DNA from: Lineus longissimus
Taxonomy: Eukaryota; Nemertea; Pilidiophora; Heteronemertea; Lineidae
Assembly: GCF_910592395.1 (NCBI RefSeq)
Contig: NC_088326.1
Coordinates: forward strand, 8,065,001 to 8,129,000
Direction: 5' to 3'
Length of the DNA: 64,000 bases
The notes under the pieces were generated by a model. That model did no database searches, had not been told where the DNA came from, and saw only the letters and a program-made list of their open reading frames with translations. Both the position numbers and the translations under genes were made by a program. Position 1 is the first letter of the stretch. Every line of letters starts with the position of its first letter. Shown piece after piece: positions 53,949 to 64,000 of the stretch.

Positions 53949-56440
53949 TGTGAAGTGTCGGGTCTTTCTACGTGTTTTTGAATTCCGCAGAATGCTCTCA
54001 GTTCTCTTGAGAATCAACCTGAAATTTAAATTTCATCCCTCAGTTGTTGTACTGAGTCTTAGTTGTCTAAGTTTGTCCTTTTCAATAGTTTGGGTTTTCT
54101 CCTGAGACTGTTCTGCAGAAGTCGATTACACCTGGTTAGCCACTTTAGAAATGTTCGCCATTCTAAGAAAGAATCGCTATCAGTGACTTATTTAGTGTGA
54201 TTATGAGTGTAGAAGCGCCGGCTTCTCCATTGACATTGATATAGACAATGCAGCAGTTAGAGTTAGAGTTAGAGTTGACCAGTATAAAGCACTAAGTGTA
54301 GTGCTCAGGACACTTAATGGTGTTTCTTTGGACAATTATTATTTGGACAATGATTTTTTGTGTCGCTTGAAAATTGCGAGTTGCAATTCTGGGGGAGTGT
54401 AAATGCCCGTCCCTTTCCCGCAAAACTCCTAATTTATTCCGGATACGGAACTACAAACATTTCTGTGCATGCGCTGTGAAGTGGTTCTCCATGCACGCTT
54501 TTGCCACTGCGTGATTTTTATGGCTGTCTGAGCCCTTCGACTTTCGCCAATTTACGTATCATAAAATGAGAACCAAAGAGGTTAGTATAGCCAGAAAGGC
54601 TTTAAAAGATGCATAAGAAACCCCTCCTCCCATGCAACTCGTATATTTCCAGTGACAACTTGGTCATAAGTGCCTTTGAAGCCTCTTTTGTGACGGCCTT
54701 CCGACGGTCCCTCATTGCTAGTGGATGCTGGATTGCGTCAAATCGCTGTCCGTGAGATGCGGCTCTTAAAATAAGCTTGTTATCGGTTCCTTGGCCTACT
54801 GTAGGGCCTTTTATTAACTACGGGGCATCGTACAACATGTTAATCATATTTAGTGGGATCTGGCTCCCTTTGGAGGCCTATTTTGCAGAGATTTTCCAAG
54901 CCAGTGTGGCTCTGTTTTAGTTCCATTTCGTATTGCGAGGAGGCAGCACTGGTCGGCCGTCCCAGTGCGCGACCATGTGCTTCGTCTGTGACGTCACTGT
55001 CTTCGTCTTGTCACAACCAGCTGGTTGTGCCTTGGTTGTGCCTGTCTTTCTGGCACCAAGACAAGTTTTTGACAAGGAATAATCAACAATCACATGTAAA
55101 ATAATATAATTAAGGAGTCTTCTCTGCATATTTTAGATTTATTTAGTTTTTATTGTCAGTTTCTTATGTCCGCACATTTTTGTATCTTTTCAGATTTTAC
55201 GCATTAGTATTACAGTCTCAATGTTGTAAACTCCAGTTCTCGTTCGTTATTTTGTCGAAGGGCCAGAGGGAGCTACATGACCTTTCAACAGTAATTTGGA
55301 TTAATCATGATCTTAACTATACTGATTATCCTCTGATTATCAATCATTGTATCTCAATTTTCTAATCACTTGCCAAGATATAATTAAACAAAATCATTTA
55401 TTTCCTTAATACAATTTTTTCATGCCTTCTTTCTTTTTCATGAATATGACCCACATTTAATTCAAGTTCTGATTCATGATAGTAGATGGCAGCACCAGTT
55501 CACACTGCACATTGATGCACTGTTTGAACTGATGCTGTCATCTACTATTGTCTTGTCTCCGTGTTTGAGCGGTTGCACCCTTTAAATCATGCTACTTAGT
55601 TCTTTGCCGCCACGTAGGTGAAGCCTGCTAATTTAGGACACGCTTGCGAATGGTCGCATGTCGTTTTCGTCTTGGGGATTCGCCCCTCTCTTTTTCTAAA
55701 AACTCTAGATACTCTTGCGGGGGAGACGACAACGTTGAGTAAGTAAACCCTTTTATTGTTTAGACAATCATTTTTATGTGTGTCCAGCCTTGTATCGCAG
55801 ATATCCTGGCCTAAAGTGGCCGGCACCTTCGATCCAAAGTTTTGGCAAATTGCCATGTTGTTTTTCTCAGAATCGAAACTTCTCATCTCAATTTAACTAC
55901 TTTCTGCTCGATGTCAAGCCTAGAAGACGATGTAACAACCTTTTATAAGGTCCTATGTATATATTTGAGCCGTTTCGATCTGTCTGGACCCCCTCCTAGC
56001 CCTTTTGCTTGTCCGGAGTTAGATACGTTTGGTATACATGGGTCATGTCAAAATTTTCCATTTTATCCGACAATCGAGTGCACATTTTTGTATGTACCTT
56101 AGTTCGTGTTGCTTCGGCCAGATGTCTCCACCTACCAGTGATGTGAAATTATCTGAGAAAATTATTGAGGATTTTAGTTAGCTGTTTGGAACTACTTTAG
56201 CTTTGGCTGCAAATAATTGTCTTGAGTATCAATGTTGGGTAAACTTCTGATAATCTTGGCGATATTCTTTCGACTATTTGGATGGGTTTAAGCAATCATT
56301 TGGGTGTACCCCTTTAGAGCATTTTGGTGTTCTCTGTTTTCAGGCAAATTTGTTATTATTTTTCCCATTCTAGTGAATCATTGTAAACTTGTATTTGAAT
56401 ATCTGTAATCATTTATATTTGCAGATTAAACCTCTTTGTT
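53949..56440 (+). repeat. BEL 3' untranslated region and probable LTR
   Basis: A polypurine-like ctgggggag at 54390-54398 is followed by TGTAAATGCCC at 54399, a plausible LTR start. Agagtt repeats occur at 54257-54282. The far end, before gag at 56528, is not fixed, and no second copy is available, so a full 2-kb LTR is tentative. It contains the palindrome at 55478-55549 and short frames without content. Confidence 0.4.
55478..55549. mobile_element. 72-bp palindromic MITE
   Basis: gatagtagatggcagcacca pairs with the region ending gatgctgtcatctactattg. A related single arm is at 46698-46755 in the opposite orientation, so the sequence is dispersed. Confidence 0.65.
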
Positions 56441-56527
56441 CATTGGTTAAAGCCGTCGTCTGTTCTCCTTCGTTTGTGAAGAGTTGCATACCCCCCTTCA
56501 GCGTTTAATTCCACGCGGTGTGGAAAG

Positions 56528-58351
56528 ATGGCAACTGGTAGTGGTAACCTAGGAGTCCTAGCTGATGCTGCCTGGAGACGAGCCTTAAATGAAGAACTTG
56601 AAAGTACGAAGCGACAGGTGGAAGAGCTGGAAACACAAATACGTATATCGATGTCATCGCAAAGGAAGAAGCCACCAGGATTAAGCGGGATATCGCCGGT
56701 ATTAAGTAATGGTTCGGAGTTGTCTCCGTTTGCTCCAGAATTCGAACCCGGTTGTAATGTCGACTCCGGGGCTGGCCCAGTTATGGGAAATTTGTCCCAT
56801 AACCAATCGCTGATTGACACTCTAAATAGTTTGACTATTAGAACCAAATTGCCACCATTGGAAGTGGTGAAATTTGAAGGCGACCCAGCAGAGTATTACC
56901 GCTTTAAGGCGAGATTTGACAATTATGGTCAGGAGTCAAAATTTGACTGAGCCTCAGAAGATGGCGAGATTAATACAGTTTTTAGATGGCAAAGCCAAGA
57001 AGGCAGTAATCGGATTTGATGGCGTGCCAGGTTGCCTAGAAAAGGCCCTACGAGTGTTGCATCGTCGCTTTGGACAGCCGTACGTCGTGGCCGAATCGTG
57101 TATGCAGACTTTGATTACGGGGCCTCCTATTGCAAACTTTGATCATGATAGTTTAAGTGAGTTCGCAGACAAGGCGAGGGCATCCCTAGAAACTCTTTTG
57201 GCAATTGGTGCCCTCGGTGAGATGAACCTTTTCAACTTGGGAAAAGTGAGTAAACGACTGCCTAATCCCTTGCAGTACAAATGGAGGGATTTAGTTCAAC
57301 GTATACGGGATAGTGGAAGGATCCCTCACATGGAGGATTTGGTTGCCTTTATTGAGCGGTCCGCGGATGCTGCAGCAGTTGGAGATGGTAAACCTAAGCC
57401 CAAGGGAGGATATGACAAGTCCAAGGTCAAGTTTAGTGCCAGTGGACAGCAGAGGTCAACATTTTCGGTGCAGGTTCAAGAGCCAGCCCCGAAAGCCAAG
57501 TCCACAGACCAGCTATTGCCTAGAAAATGTTGGGACTGCAGTGGGGATCATCCTTTAAAGAGCTGTCCGCAATTCAAAGGAAAGTCTTTCAAACAAAAGC
57601 GAGAACTGGTCAGGAACAACAAACTGTGCATAATATGTCTAGCTAAAGGACATTTTATTCAGGATTGTAAATCCTCATACAACTGCCAAGTTTGTCAAGG
57701 GAGGCACCACACCCTACTGCATAGATCCGATACAGATAAACCCAAAATGGATAATACTGAAAAAACAAAGTCGAAGTCGTACGCCGTAATTCGCTCAAGT
57801 AACACAAAGGTGGCACTGCACGTTGTTCCCATCAAGTTAGTCGGTCCAGAAAGTGACACCATCCAGACATACGCCTTACTGGACACTGGAAGTGAAGAGT
57901 CATTTATAGACAAGGAAATCGCCCGTCGGTTAAAGATCAAGGAAGGCAAGACAGAAAACATGAGCATTTGTACTATGACAGGAGAGAGCAGCATGAAAGT
58001 TGAGAATTGAGATGTCACGGTCAAGTCAGCAATTAATGACGAGGAACCAGCCTTAAACATCAGAGCTAAAATAGTTGAAAATCTTAACATAACGGACAAT
58101 CGTCCCACAGACATTTCGAGATATCAGCACTTGAAAGACATTCCTCTGCCTTGCATCAGAGACAAGAAAGTTTCTATGCTCATAGGAGCAAACGTGCCTG
58201 CAGTTCAAGTTCATCTAGAAGCCAGAGTCGGACAAGACAAGGAACCCTATGCGGTCAAGACTGTCTTAGGGTGGTCGGTTTTCGGTCTGTTTGAAGAGCA
58301 TGGAGAGGAACAAAGAAGAAAGGTACAGGTGAACCATATAAGTCGAATTGA
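56528..58351 (+). pseudogene. BEL/Pao gag and protease, truncated
   Basis: MATGSGNLGVLADAAWRRAL, a coiled stretch, then LPPLEVVKFEGDPAEYYRFK. A frame change near 56930 leads to NLTEPQKMARLIQFLDGKAK and the rest of Gag. Zinc knuckles CWDCSGDHPLKSC, CIICLAKGHFIQDC and CQVCQGRHHTLLH follow. The aspartic protease has ALLDTGSEESFI. A TGA at 58008-58010 interrupts, then the frame resumes with VSMLIGANVPAVQVHLEARV and AVKTVLGWSVFG, the conserved start of BEL pol. It ends where the next LTR begins; RT, RNase H and IN are missing on this side. Confidence 0.82.
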
Positions 58352-58579
58352 AGATGTATGGTATTTCAAATATCGCGCTCCTGGCCGTCTGGTTGTGCCG
58401 CCATGCGCCCATGTGTTAACTAATTTTGTAATCGCCTACGGCGATATTGTAAAGATTGACCAATTCGCAGTATTAGATATCGTGTTCAGAAATAGTATTC
58501 CCGTGTATTTTTGGCCACGAAAACTGTTACAAATTGAGGGCCTGGCCTCCCCAAGGATTGTGACGGGGGAGACTAAACA
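58352..58579 (+). repeat. Probable Gypsy-type 5' LTR with TGGCGACC primer site
   Basis: BEL coding similarity stops at about 58350. TGTATGGTATTT begins a segment ending ctaaaca. Next comes tcTGGCGACCTAACCAGGA (58582 on), a primer-binding site of the TGGCGACC type common in Gypsy elements of marine invertebrates. The left boundary is inferred from loss of BEL similarity; no 3' LTR is in view. Confidence 0.5.
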
Positions 58580-58729
58580 TCTGGCGACCTAACCAGGACG
58601 TTCTTTCTGGATGACGGGAAAGCCAGTGTGGTAGAATATGAAAGTGGACACGATTTCTCCATCCATTGCGTGAGCGTGTACTATTATGTATACGGCCTAC
58701 AGTATGTACATGAACTGTGTGTGTATGTA

Positions 58730-59473
58730 ATGAAGATTTTGGTGGCCGGACATTCTTTCGTGGCCCGTTATCGCCACTTTTTGCTGGGGGAGTTGGGTGC
58801 GCCAGTGTCGGCACCCATAAGCTTTAACTTTGCTGTGAAATTGTCCCGCAAGGTAAACAGTTTCATCAGGCAGCCCCAAGGCGGATTGAAGGGTGATGCA
58901 GCCGGTTTGGCATTCCTAAAGGATGCAGTGACGAGGCTTGAGCCGGAACTATTAATTCTTGATTTGGGGACCAATGATCTTGTCGGACAACCCGCTATCC
59001 CTGACGAACAGTTGTCGGATGATGTTGCATGTGGTCTAATCAACGTGTCCATGCAACTAAAGGAGAGCTGTGCAGCGTTACAAAAAATTATCCTATGCAA
59101 GGTTGTCAAAAGGAGACGTTGTGGGAGGTCTACTTCTGCCGAGCAATTTGACAACAGAAGACAGTTGTTTAACGAGAAATTGCTGAAGACGTGTTTGGAG
59201 GAACAATACTCTAAACTCCTGTGGTGCTACAAACACGATCGTTCGGTTCTTGTCAACTTGGACAATGACCTTAGTGGAGATAACATTCACTTCACATCAC
59301 AGAGAGGACTTGACCTTTGCTCTTTGTTTTTTGTGGCACAGGTTGGGCATACTCACTTGGTCGGTGTCAATTTGGCTGCTGTTTTGGGATTGTATGTCAT
59401 CTTGTTAGGGTGCTGGTTTAGTGTTTACATACTATATCATCATGGAGAGGAAGAATGTTCGCGAGGAGGATGA
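58730..59473 (+). CDS. SGNH (GDSL-type) hydrolase encoded by an LTR element
   Basis: Intact 247-codon frame. Start MKILVAGHSFVARYRHFLLG: the block I serine is in GHS. Block III is LLILDLGTNDLVG with GTND (Asn for the oxyanion hole). Block V is LSGDNIHFTSQRG with DxxH (Asp and His of the triad). All catalytic residues are present, and no signal peptide is seen. The C terminus is hydrophobic (VNLAAVLGLYVILLGCWFSV) and could be a membrane anchor. It lies between the primer site and gag and overlaps gag by 32 bases in another frame, so it is part of the element. Esterase domains of this fold are known in CR1-type LINE ORF1; in an LTR element it is unusual as far as I know. The frame also extends upstream to 58628 without family-like sequence. 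Confidence 0.8.
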   Translation: MKILVAGHSFVARYRHFLLGELGAPVSAPISFNFAVKLSRKVNSFIRQPQGGLKGDAAGLAFLKDAVTRLEPELLILDLGTNDLVGQPAIPDEQLSDDVACGLINVSMQLKESCAALQKIILCKVVKRRRCGRSTSAEQFDNRRQLFNEKLLKTCLEEQYSKLLWCYKHDRSVLVNLDNDLSGDNIHFTSQRGLDLCSLFFVAQVGHTHLVGVNLAAVLGLYVILLGCWFSVYILYHHGEEECSRGG

Positions 59474-61030
59474 TGTCCATCCTGGAATGGTGTTGAGAGG
59501 CAGACAGCTTCCTGAGGTGTTTCCGAGGGTGCCACCCCGTCGAGAGCCGGAATTGTCTTCACCATTAGGATTTTTCGGGACAGTGAGGAGGAATCTCTCA
59601 GGATTCTTTTCACAGTTTTCTGCGCTCAACGTGAACTCATTTGATGATATCGCTATGGAGGAGACTGTAGTACCTGACACGAAGATAGAGCTACAAACCA
59701 CTTCAGCTGATGAGGGCACTACCCGTGTGAAACAGAGGACGTCCACTCCAGCTTGGGAGGGTGCTTCTCGGCCAAGGCCCACCCTTTCGTACCACCCTTA
59801 TGACCCTTTTGGCCATGACCATGAGCCAGCGGTCACCAGGCAGAGGAGTGATTTGAATGCCACACCCACCAAGTGTATGGGGTCATTGTCCATGCAGGAC
59901 CGGGTGAATGTACAGCATGTGAGAGAGCAAGGCACATTGTCGGAAGATCCAGGGGGCCAGAGGTTGACAGGATCGTTGCCTGCCACCTCAGGAGTGTCTC
60001 CCCACCATGAACCATCAGCAGTGTCTCCACTCCGAGATCCAACTAGGTCAGTCCCGCGCATGGTGGACTATGTGAGTCCGGAGTTGGGTGGATTGTTACT
60101 GCTCGCTTCTGGCCCACAGCCACAGCCCACCATGCCGGACCCGGACCCACCAAGTTCTCATCGATCATCATCTGCACCACGAGAGAGGACTAAGGAGGAC
60201 GCCCAACCAGATTGTTCGAACGCCTTTGACCCAGACACCTAATCATCAGGTGCCGGAACCTGTCGTCAATAATACGTACAGCAATTGCTCTTTTGTGGAA
60301 CGTCCTGCCAACCAATCGAGGAGAATTCCTAAGCTACCGATGTATGACGATTCGAAGCTTGACTTTGAGGCGTACATGGCCAATTTCAACGCGGTGACAC
60401 TGGGATGGAGCTCAAAGGAGAAGCTTAACTTGCTACGAGAAAAGTTGGAGGGCAGGAGTGCGAAGGTTCTAGCCGCTTTAGACCTACAGGGTAGAGCAGT
60501 GACGTTTGAGAGTGTTGTGGATGCTCTAACGGAAAATTATATTGGAGAGAGATCTGATTGGGCTGCACGACTGAGAGACCTCCACCGGGAGCAGGACGAG
60601 ACGCTAGATGATCTTGCATTTCGGTTGCAGCTGTACAGCAAGAGGGCTTACGGAAAGTTTCAACAGGATCTAGGCCTTCAATTCTACCTAGCCCTTAGAG
60701 ATACCCCCTAGGAGACAAGCTGTACCAACGTAAGAATGAGTCTCTAGACGCAGTATTGAAGCATGCTAAGGCATACGAGAGTCACCTTCTTTCAACTAAC
60801 CAGCCGACAATGAATACCACCACCACTCCCATTTCCGTGGCTGCAGTTCAACCGGAGACACAGCCCACACCTCAGCATTTGGACCATCGCGGTAGGGGGA
60901 GAGGACAGGGTGGACGAGGTCGAGGAAATAGGTACAATGCCGGTGATCGTCGCTTTGGATCGAATTGTTACATTTGCGGTCAGCCTGGCCATTATTGGAG
61001 AAGGTGTGATAGCGCCGAGGAATACTTTCG
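59442..61030 (+). pseudogene. Gypsy-type Gag downstream of the SGNH ORF
   Basis: MERKNVREEDDVHPGMVLRG starts inside the end of the SGNH frame. A low-complexity Pro/Ser-rich region follows. A frame change between about 60190 and 60240 leads to SRRIPKLPMYDDSKLDFEAY, VTLGWSSKEKLNLLREKLEG and WAARLRDLHREQDETLDDLA, the Gag core. A missing C near 60707 brings a stop. One frame over come DKLYQRKNESLDAVLKHAKA, an RG-rich stretch and the knuckle CYICGQPGHYWRRC (60966-61007). Similarity ends near 61030, and no pol follows. Confidence 0.75.
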
Positions 61031-61473
61031 CCAAAAGATCTTTCATGTGATTGCACCCATTTAGGATTTTCCCAAAAAAATAATTCCTATCAAAATAAGA
61101 GGACAAATATATGTTTTTTGCACTCTTTAGATGTCATTCTACCAGAAATCATCCACTGTACCCAGAAAAACCTTGCCACAAATTTTATAAAAAATTTCAA
61201 AAATCACAATTTTTCCTAAAAATGGCAAGGGTTCAAAGGGTTAAAAAACTCCGTCAAAATATTGTTTTAAAACAGGTTTAGATATGCGATTGTTGATGGA
61301 ATCGCGATCACTCGCACATTGGTCACCACACATAGTTTGTTGATAATTGACTGAATGGGATGGCGATAATGCAGTGCAGGTCATAATGCGGAAAATACGG
61401 TATTCAAATTCCACTCTAAACTCTGCCAAGTGAAATCATTACTTTGCTCACAATATTTTCTCTTCAATTTCAG
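61031..61473. other. AT-rich spacer
   Basis: No gene recognised between the Gag end and the RPA-like first exon. It may contain the 5' part of the next Helitron-related segment. Confidence 0.4.
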
Positions 61474-63201
61474 AATCATCAACATGGCATCATCATCATT
61501 TTCCTCAAAAAATGAAAAAAAGTACGATGAAGAACCCAAAGTTTCCCAATCTGTTTATATTTGTAATACAAGTCCCATGAAAACCAGCAGAATGAACAAA
61601 GAATACTTCAATGCAGTGGCTCAAACAAACAAGAATACATACATGGACCTGGTTTGCTTCCAACCAAAATTACAGTCAGAATTCCGAAAAACAGAACAAC
61701 AAAGGTTAGTAAAATTTAAGCTTCATACACAAATGGCATTTTTTGTCAAGAATTTCATCTTAATTTCACGATATATGAATATTTTTTATGAGGAACCCAT
61801 CCCATTTACATAATATCACGTGCAAAGGACCCTTAGGGAGGTCTAGGAGTGCCCAACGGGATCATTGGCAATGGAAGAGCTTCGCTAGACTCAGTATAGT
61901 ACTGGACTCGGCTATCGCCTGCTGTTGTGAAAGATGCACTGCAGCATGGGTTATGGGATTTTCAACGGTGTACTGGCTGTACTGGAAGTTGTACAAGCGC
62001 CACCCTCATATCAACCTTTGTAACTGTATTTTTAACTCCACAAAATATCATTAACATATTTCTCTTATTCTTTTCTTTGTAATACAGAAGCCCAGTCAAG
62101 CTAAACAATGCTTACACCTCACACCCAGTTTGAAAGATCCAAAAGTCAAAAACCTGAAAATTGCGTACAAAACAGGAATGACTGTCAACCCACAACAATT
62201 GACTTTCAAGGCAAAATGTCCAAAACTGCAAACAACAAGTACTGTCAAACTTATCAAAATAAAGGACCTCAATAATTCTGACAGGGTAAGTCTTATCTAT
62301 GTTAGTACTGAGTCATTTCTCTCAAATACCAACTGCAAAAATTACTTATTGGTGTTGAAATTTTTGTTGGTATTTGAGAGAAATCACTCAGTACTAACAT
62401 AGATAAGACTTACCCTGTCAGAATTGTAAATTTAGTACAACTGAACTTCAGAAAAATCACACTGGCCAGTATTCCTTTTAAAATTAAATTGCAATTTTTT
62501 TCTACGTGAACATTTTCAAAGTGCATTTTCACTGGTGGCAATATTTTAAATGCCAAAACAAAGCTTAGTCCAAATTTCAGCACTTCTATCAAAACATTTA
62601 GTTGTTCAGTTCAGAAAACTTCTTCATTAGTTCTTATTACAAAATAGCTATACCAAACTATCACCTGAGTAGCCATGGCAAAATTGAGAACAACTTAACA
62701 TTTCAGATAATACTCTTCTTAAATCTCAGATTTTTTTTATTTCCTAGTCTTCTTTTTTCCATTTTTGAAGTAAGAAGAAACAAAAAATGGTGTTTTAACC
62801 CCTTTTGACACCAACAATTTTTGGTGTTTTCCAAATCTTTTTAGAAAATTTAATATTTTGTCTGGTTTTGAAAATTTAATGACTTTTAACAATAATTTAA
62901 ATCATTTATAAACAAATTGGGCAATCCAAGGTGCTTAAAACTCACCAAAGAAAAGGGGGAAGCATTATTTCCATTGTAAAAAAATTCGTTTCTTTTCAGA
63001 TTTCTTTTTCTTCAGATTTATTGACGTCAGCGAGCCCGAGAAACAAACAATAAATAAAAGTCTGACCTCAGCAGCAAAATAACATCATTAATAAATCTTT
63101 TCACATTTCAGGTTAATGTCACAGCAAAAATGGTCAAGGTTGTAGAGGAAACGAAATCGATTGAAACACATGGTCAGAGTCTACAACTAAAGGTCGTTTT
63201 G
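61474..63201 (+). pseudogene. Second RPA-like ssDNA-binding gene, three exons, interrupted
   Basis: Exon 61474-61704 (ATG 61484) reads PKVSQSVYICNTSPMKTSRM and YFNAVAQTNKNTYMDLVCF. Exon 62088-62285 reads SPVKLNNAYTS, then one frame over LKIAYKTGMTVNPQQLTFKA. Exon 63112-63201 reads VNVTAKMVKVVEETKSIETH, then LQLK. These are OB-fold segments as in Helitron RPA-like proteins. One base is missing in exon 2, and exon 3 is cut by a TTAA insertion. Introns have good GT-AG ends. It is on the same strand as the RPA-like gene at 40.8-44.7 kb but covers a different part of the protein. Confidence 0.65.
62274..62425. repeat. 60-bp palindromic copy of an exon-intron junction
   Basis: The arms 62274-62333 and 62366-62425 are complementary over 60 bp with one mismatch; the loop is 32 bp. 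The left arm contains the last 12 exon bases (aattctgacagg) and the gtaagt donor of RPA exon 2; the right arm is their inverted copy inside the intron. Confidence 0.92.
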
Positions 63202-63589
63202 TTAACCCATTAGGCGCCGTATCGCCCTATGCCGCCCTGTTCATTTTGTGCCGTATCGCCCTAAGCCGCCCTGAAGTTTAGAGGCCGTTATGGAATACTT
63301 GTGGCGACAACAACCAAACACCAACATCGATTCCAGGTGGCTGGAATCCTAATCATCATAATTCATGCATTTTTTTCATATGGTCCTGTGGAACGATTGA
63401 GTGTATTTTGAAGTTGAAGTTCGGGTTCCCGAGGTTTGACCTAGCTTACTGCGACACAGAAATTCTATTGTAAGCGTACTTTGTGTACAATGGCCCCAAG
63501 ATAGCTAAAGGTGTTGCAGGTGCATTGTTTTGGTTTTATTCACTGTAATAATGATGAGGTGAGGTGGAGTTGGGGTAATCTGTGTACTA

Positions 63590-63812
63590 GTAATTAGAGG
63601 GGAGGGGTGTGGTCCAGGGGGTGGGGTCAGACTGGGGGTCCGTGGGGGGGTCTGTGGGCGGGGGGGTCTGTGGGTGGGGGGTCTGTTGGAATTTTTCTTC
63701 TGTTATTTCTTTTAGAGAAGAGGCAATTTTTTTATTAGGCCTTCGCCCTTAGATATCAGTAACAGTTGGTTGAAGGGGGGGGGGGTCGGGGTGGCTGGGG
63801 GGGGGGGGCTCC
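63590..63812 (+). repeat. G-rich tract with quadruplex potential
   Basis: Repeated gggggtctgtgggcgg-type units and long G runs on the plus strand. Non-coding, between the TTAA end and the acidic exon. Confidence 0.7.
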
Positions 63813-63850
63813 ATTTTTGAGTAGATACTAGTTTTTTTTCTTCCTTTCAG

Positions 63851-64000
63851 ACACACGATAATGATGACCGCACGGAATTAGATGATGAGGAGGGGAATGA
63901 TGATGATGTTGATGATGATAACCCCCACCCCGCAGAAGCTGTTGCTGATGCCAATCATGGCGACACTGCTGAAGACATGGACATTGCTGATGCCGATCAA
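63851..64000 (+). CDS. Acidic exon, incomplete at window edge
   Basis: Acceptor ttttcttcctttcag, then HDNDDRTELDDEEGNDDDVD and further Asp/Glu/Ala-rich residues up to the last base. PiggyBac transposases and many other proteins have such acidic N-terminal regions. Position 650 bp inside the TTAA end suggests the former, but no catalytic sequence is in view. Confidence 0.4.

Larger units (their letters stand above)
63202..64000 (+). mobile_element. Probable piggyBac-like element end, running off the window
   Basis: TTAA at 63202-63205 interrupts the RPA exon and is followed by CCCATTAGGCGCCGTATCGC. A 24-bp unit (GCCGTATCGCCCTA.GCCGCC) is repeated at 63214 and 63251. TTAA plus CCC-starting ends and subterminal repeats fit piggyBac. 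The right end is not in view, so the call rests on one side only. Confidence 0.5.

Overview
This is eukaryotic, animal-type DNA: coding exons are separated by GT-AG introns, there are no bacterial operons, and the sequence is dominated by nested transposable elements. The one clear host-type gene is an ionotropic glutamate receptor (iGluR)-like gene on the minus strand. The element mix (PIF/Harbinger, pogo, IS3-like DDE, Helitron with RPA-like genes, DIRS, BEL/Pao, Gypsy, hAT MITE, tRNA-SINE) and many scattered TAGGCCT words suggest a marine invertebrate, possibly a deuterostome such as an echinoderm, hemichordate or lancelet. That assignment is inference only.

Layout. 0-9.2 kb: the iGluR-like gene runs right to left, with ligand-binding, pore and M4 exons at 8833-4678 and a probable tail exon at 209-18. 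Its introns hold a PIF/Harbinger element with two interlocked antisense genes (304-3854), two LINE 3' ends and a MITE. 9.5-15.2 kb: a tRNA-derived SINE, a hairpin-rich tandem repeat, and a decayed DIRS-like tyrosine-recombinase retroelement carrying a LINE insertion. 15.6-23.1 kb: a Helitron Rep fragment cut by a Gypsy-type LTR; its leader carries reiterated small hairpins and a nearly intact pogo element with TA target duplication; then a 740-aa Gag with a helix-hairpin-helix motif and a hAT MITE with 8-bp target duplication. 23.4-25.2 kb: a spliced HECT-like gene on the plus strand. 25.7-27.3 kb: an intact 346-aa IS3-like DDE transposase (minus strand) and a 42-bp minisatellite. 27.5-31.8 kb: an endonuclease reading frame split by a stack of repeats.

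33.2-47.4 kb: a Helitron region with an unknown coiled-coil ORF, a spliced Rep/Pif1-type helicase and a spliced RPA-like OB-fold gene, interrupted by a ~302-bp satellite, a 0.7-kb foldback and other palindromes. 48.3-58.35 kb: BEL/Pao sequence in the order integrase, LTR-like spacer, gag, protease. Its integrase is interrupted by a 4.77-kb DNA element with 25-bp terminal inverted repeats, a 4-bp target duplication and a five-exon gene of the family that I recognise by its ADNCSGQNKNN-type motif (DUF7869-like). 58.35-61.03 kb: an LTR element that encodes an intact SGNH (GDSL-type) hydrolase overlapping the start of gag. 61.5-64 kb: a second RPA-like gene carrying a 60-bp palindromic copy of one of its own splice junctions and cut by a probable piggyBac-like end.

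Most element ORFs carry only one to three frameshifts or stops, many of them single-base losses. This could be recent decay or assembly error; I cannot separate the two from the sequence alone. The strongest candidates for something little described are the SGNH-plus-gag LTR element, the DUF7869-like transposon, and the palindromic copies at exon boundaries of the two RPA-like genes.
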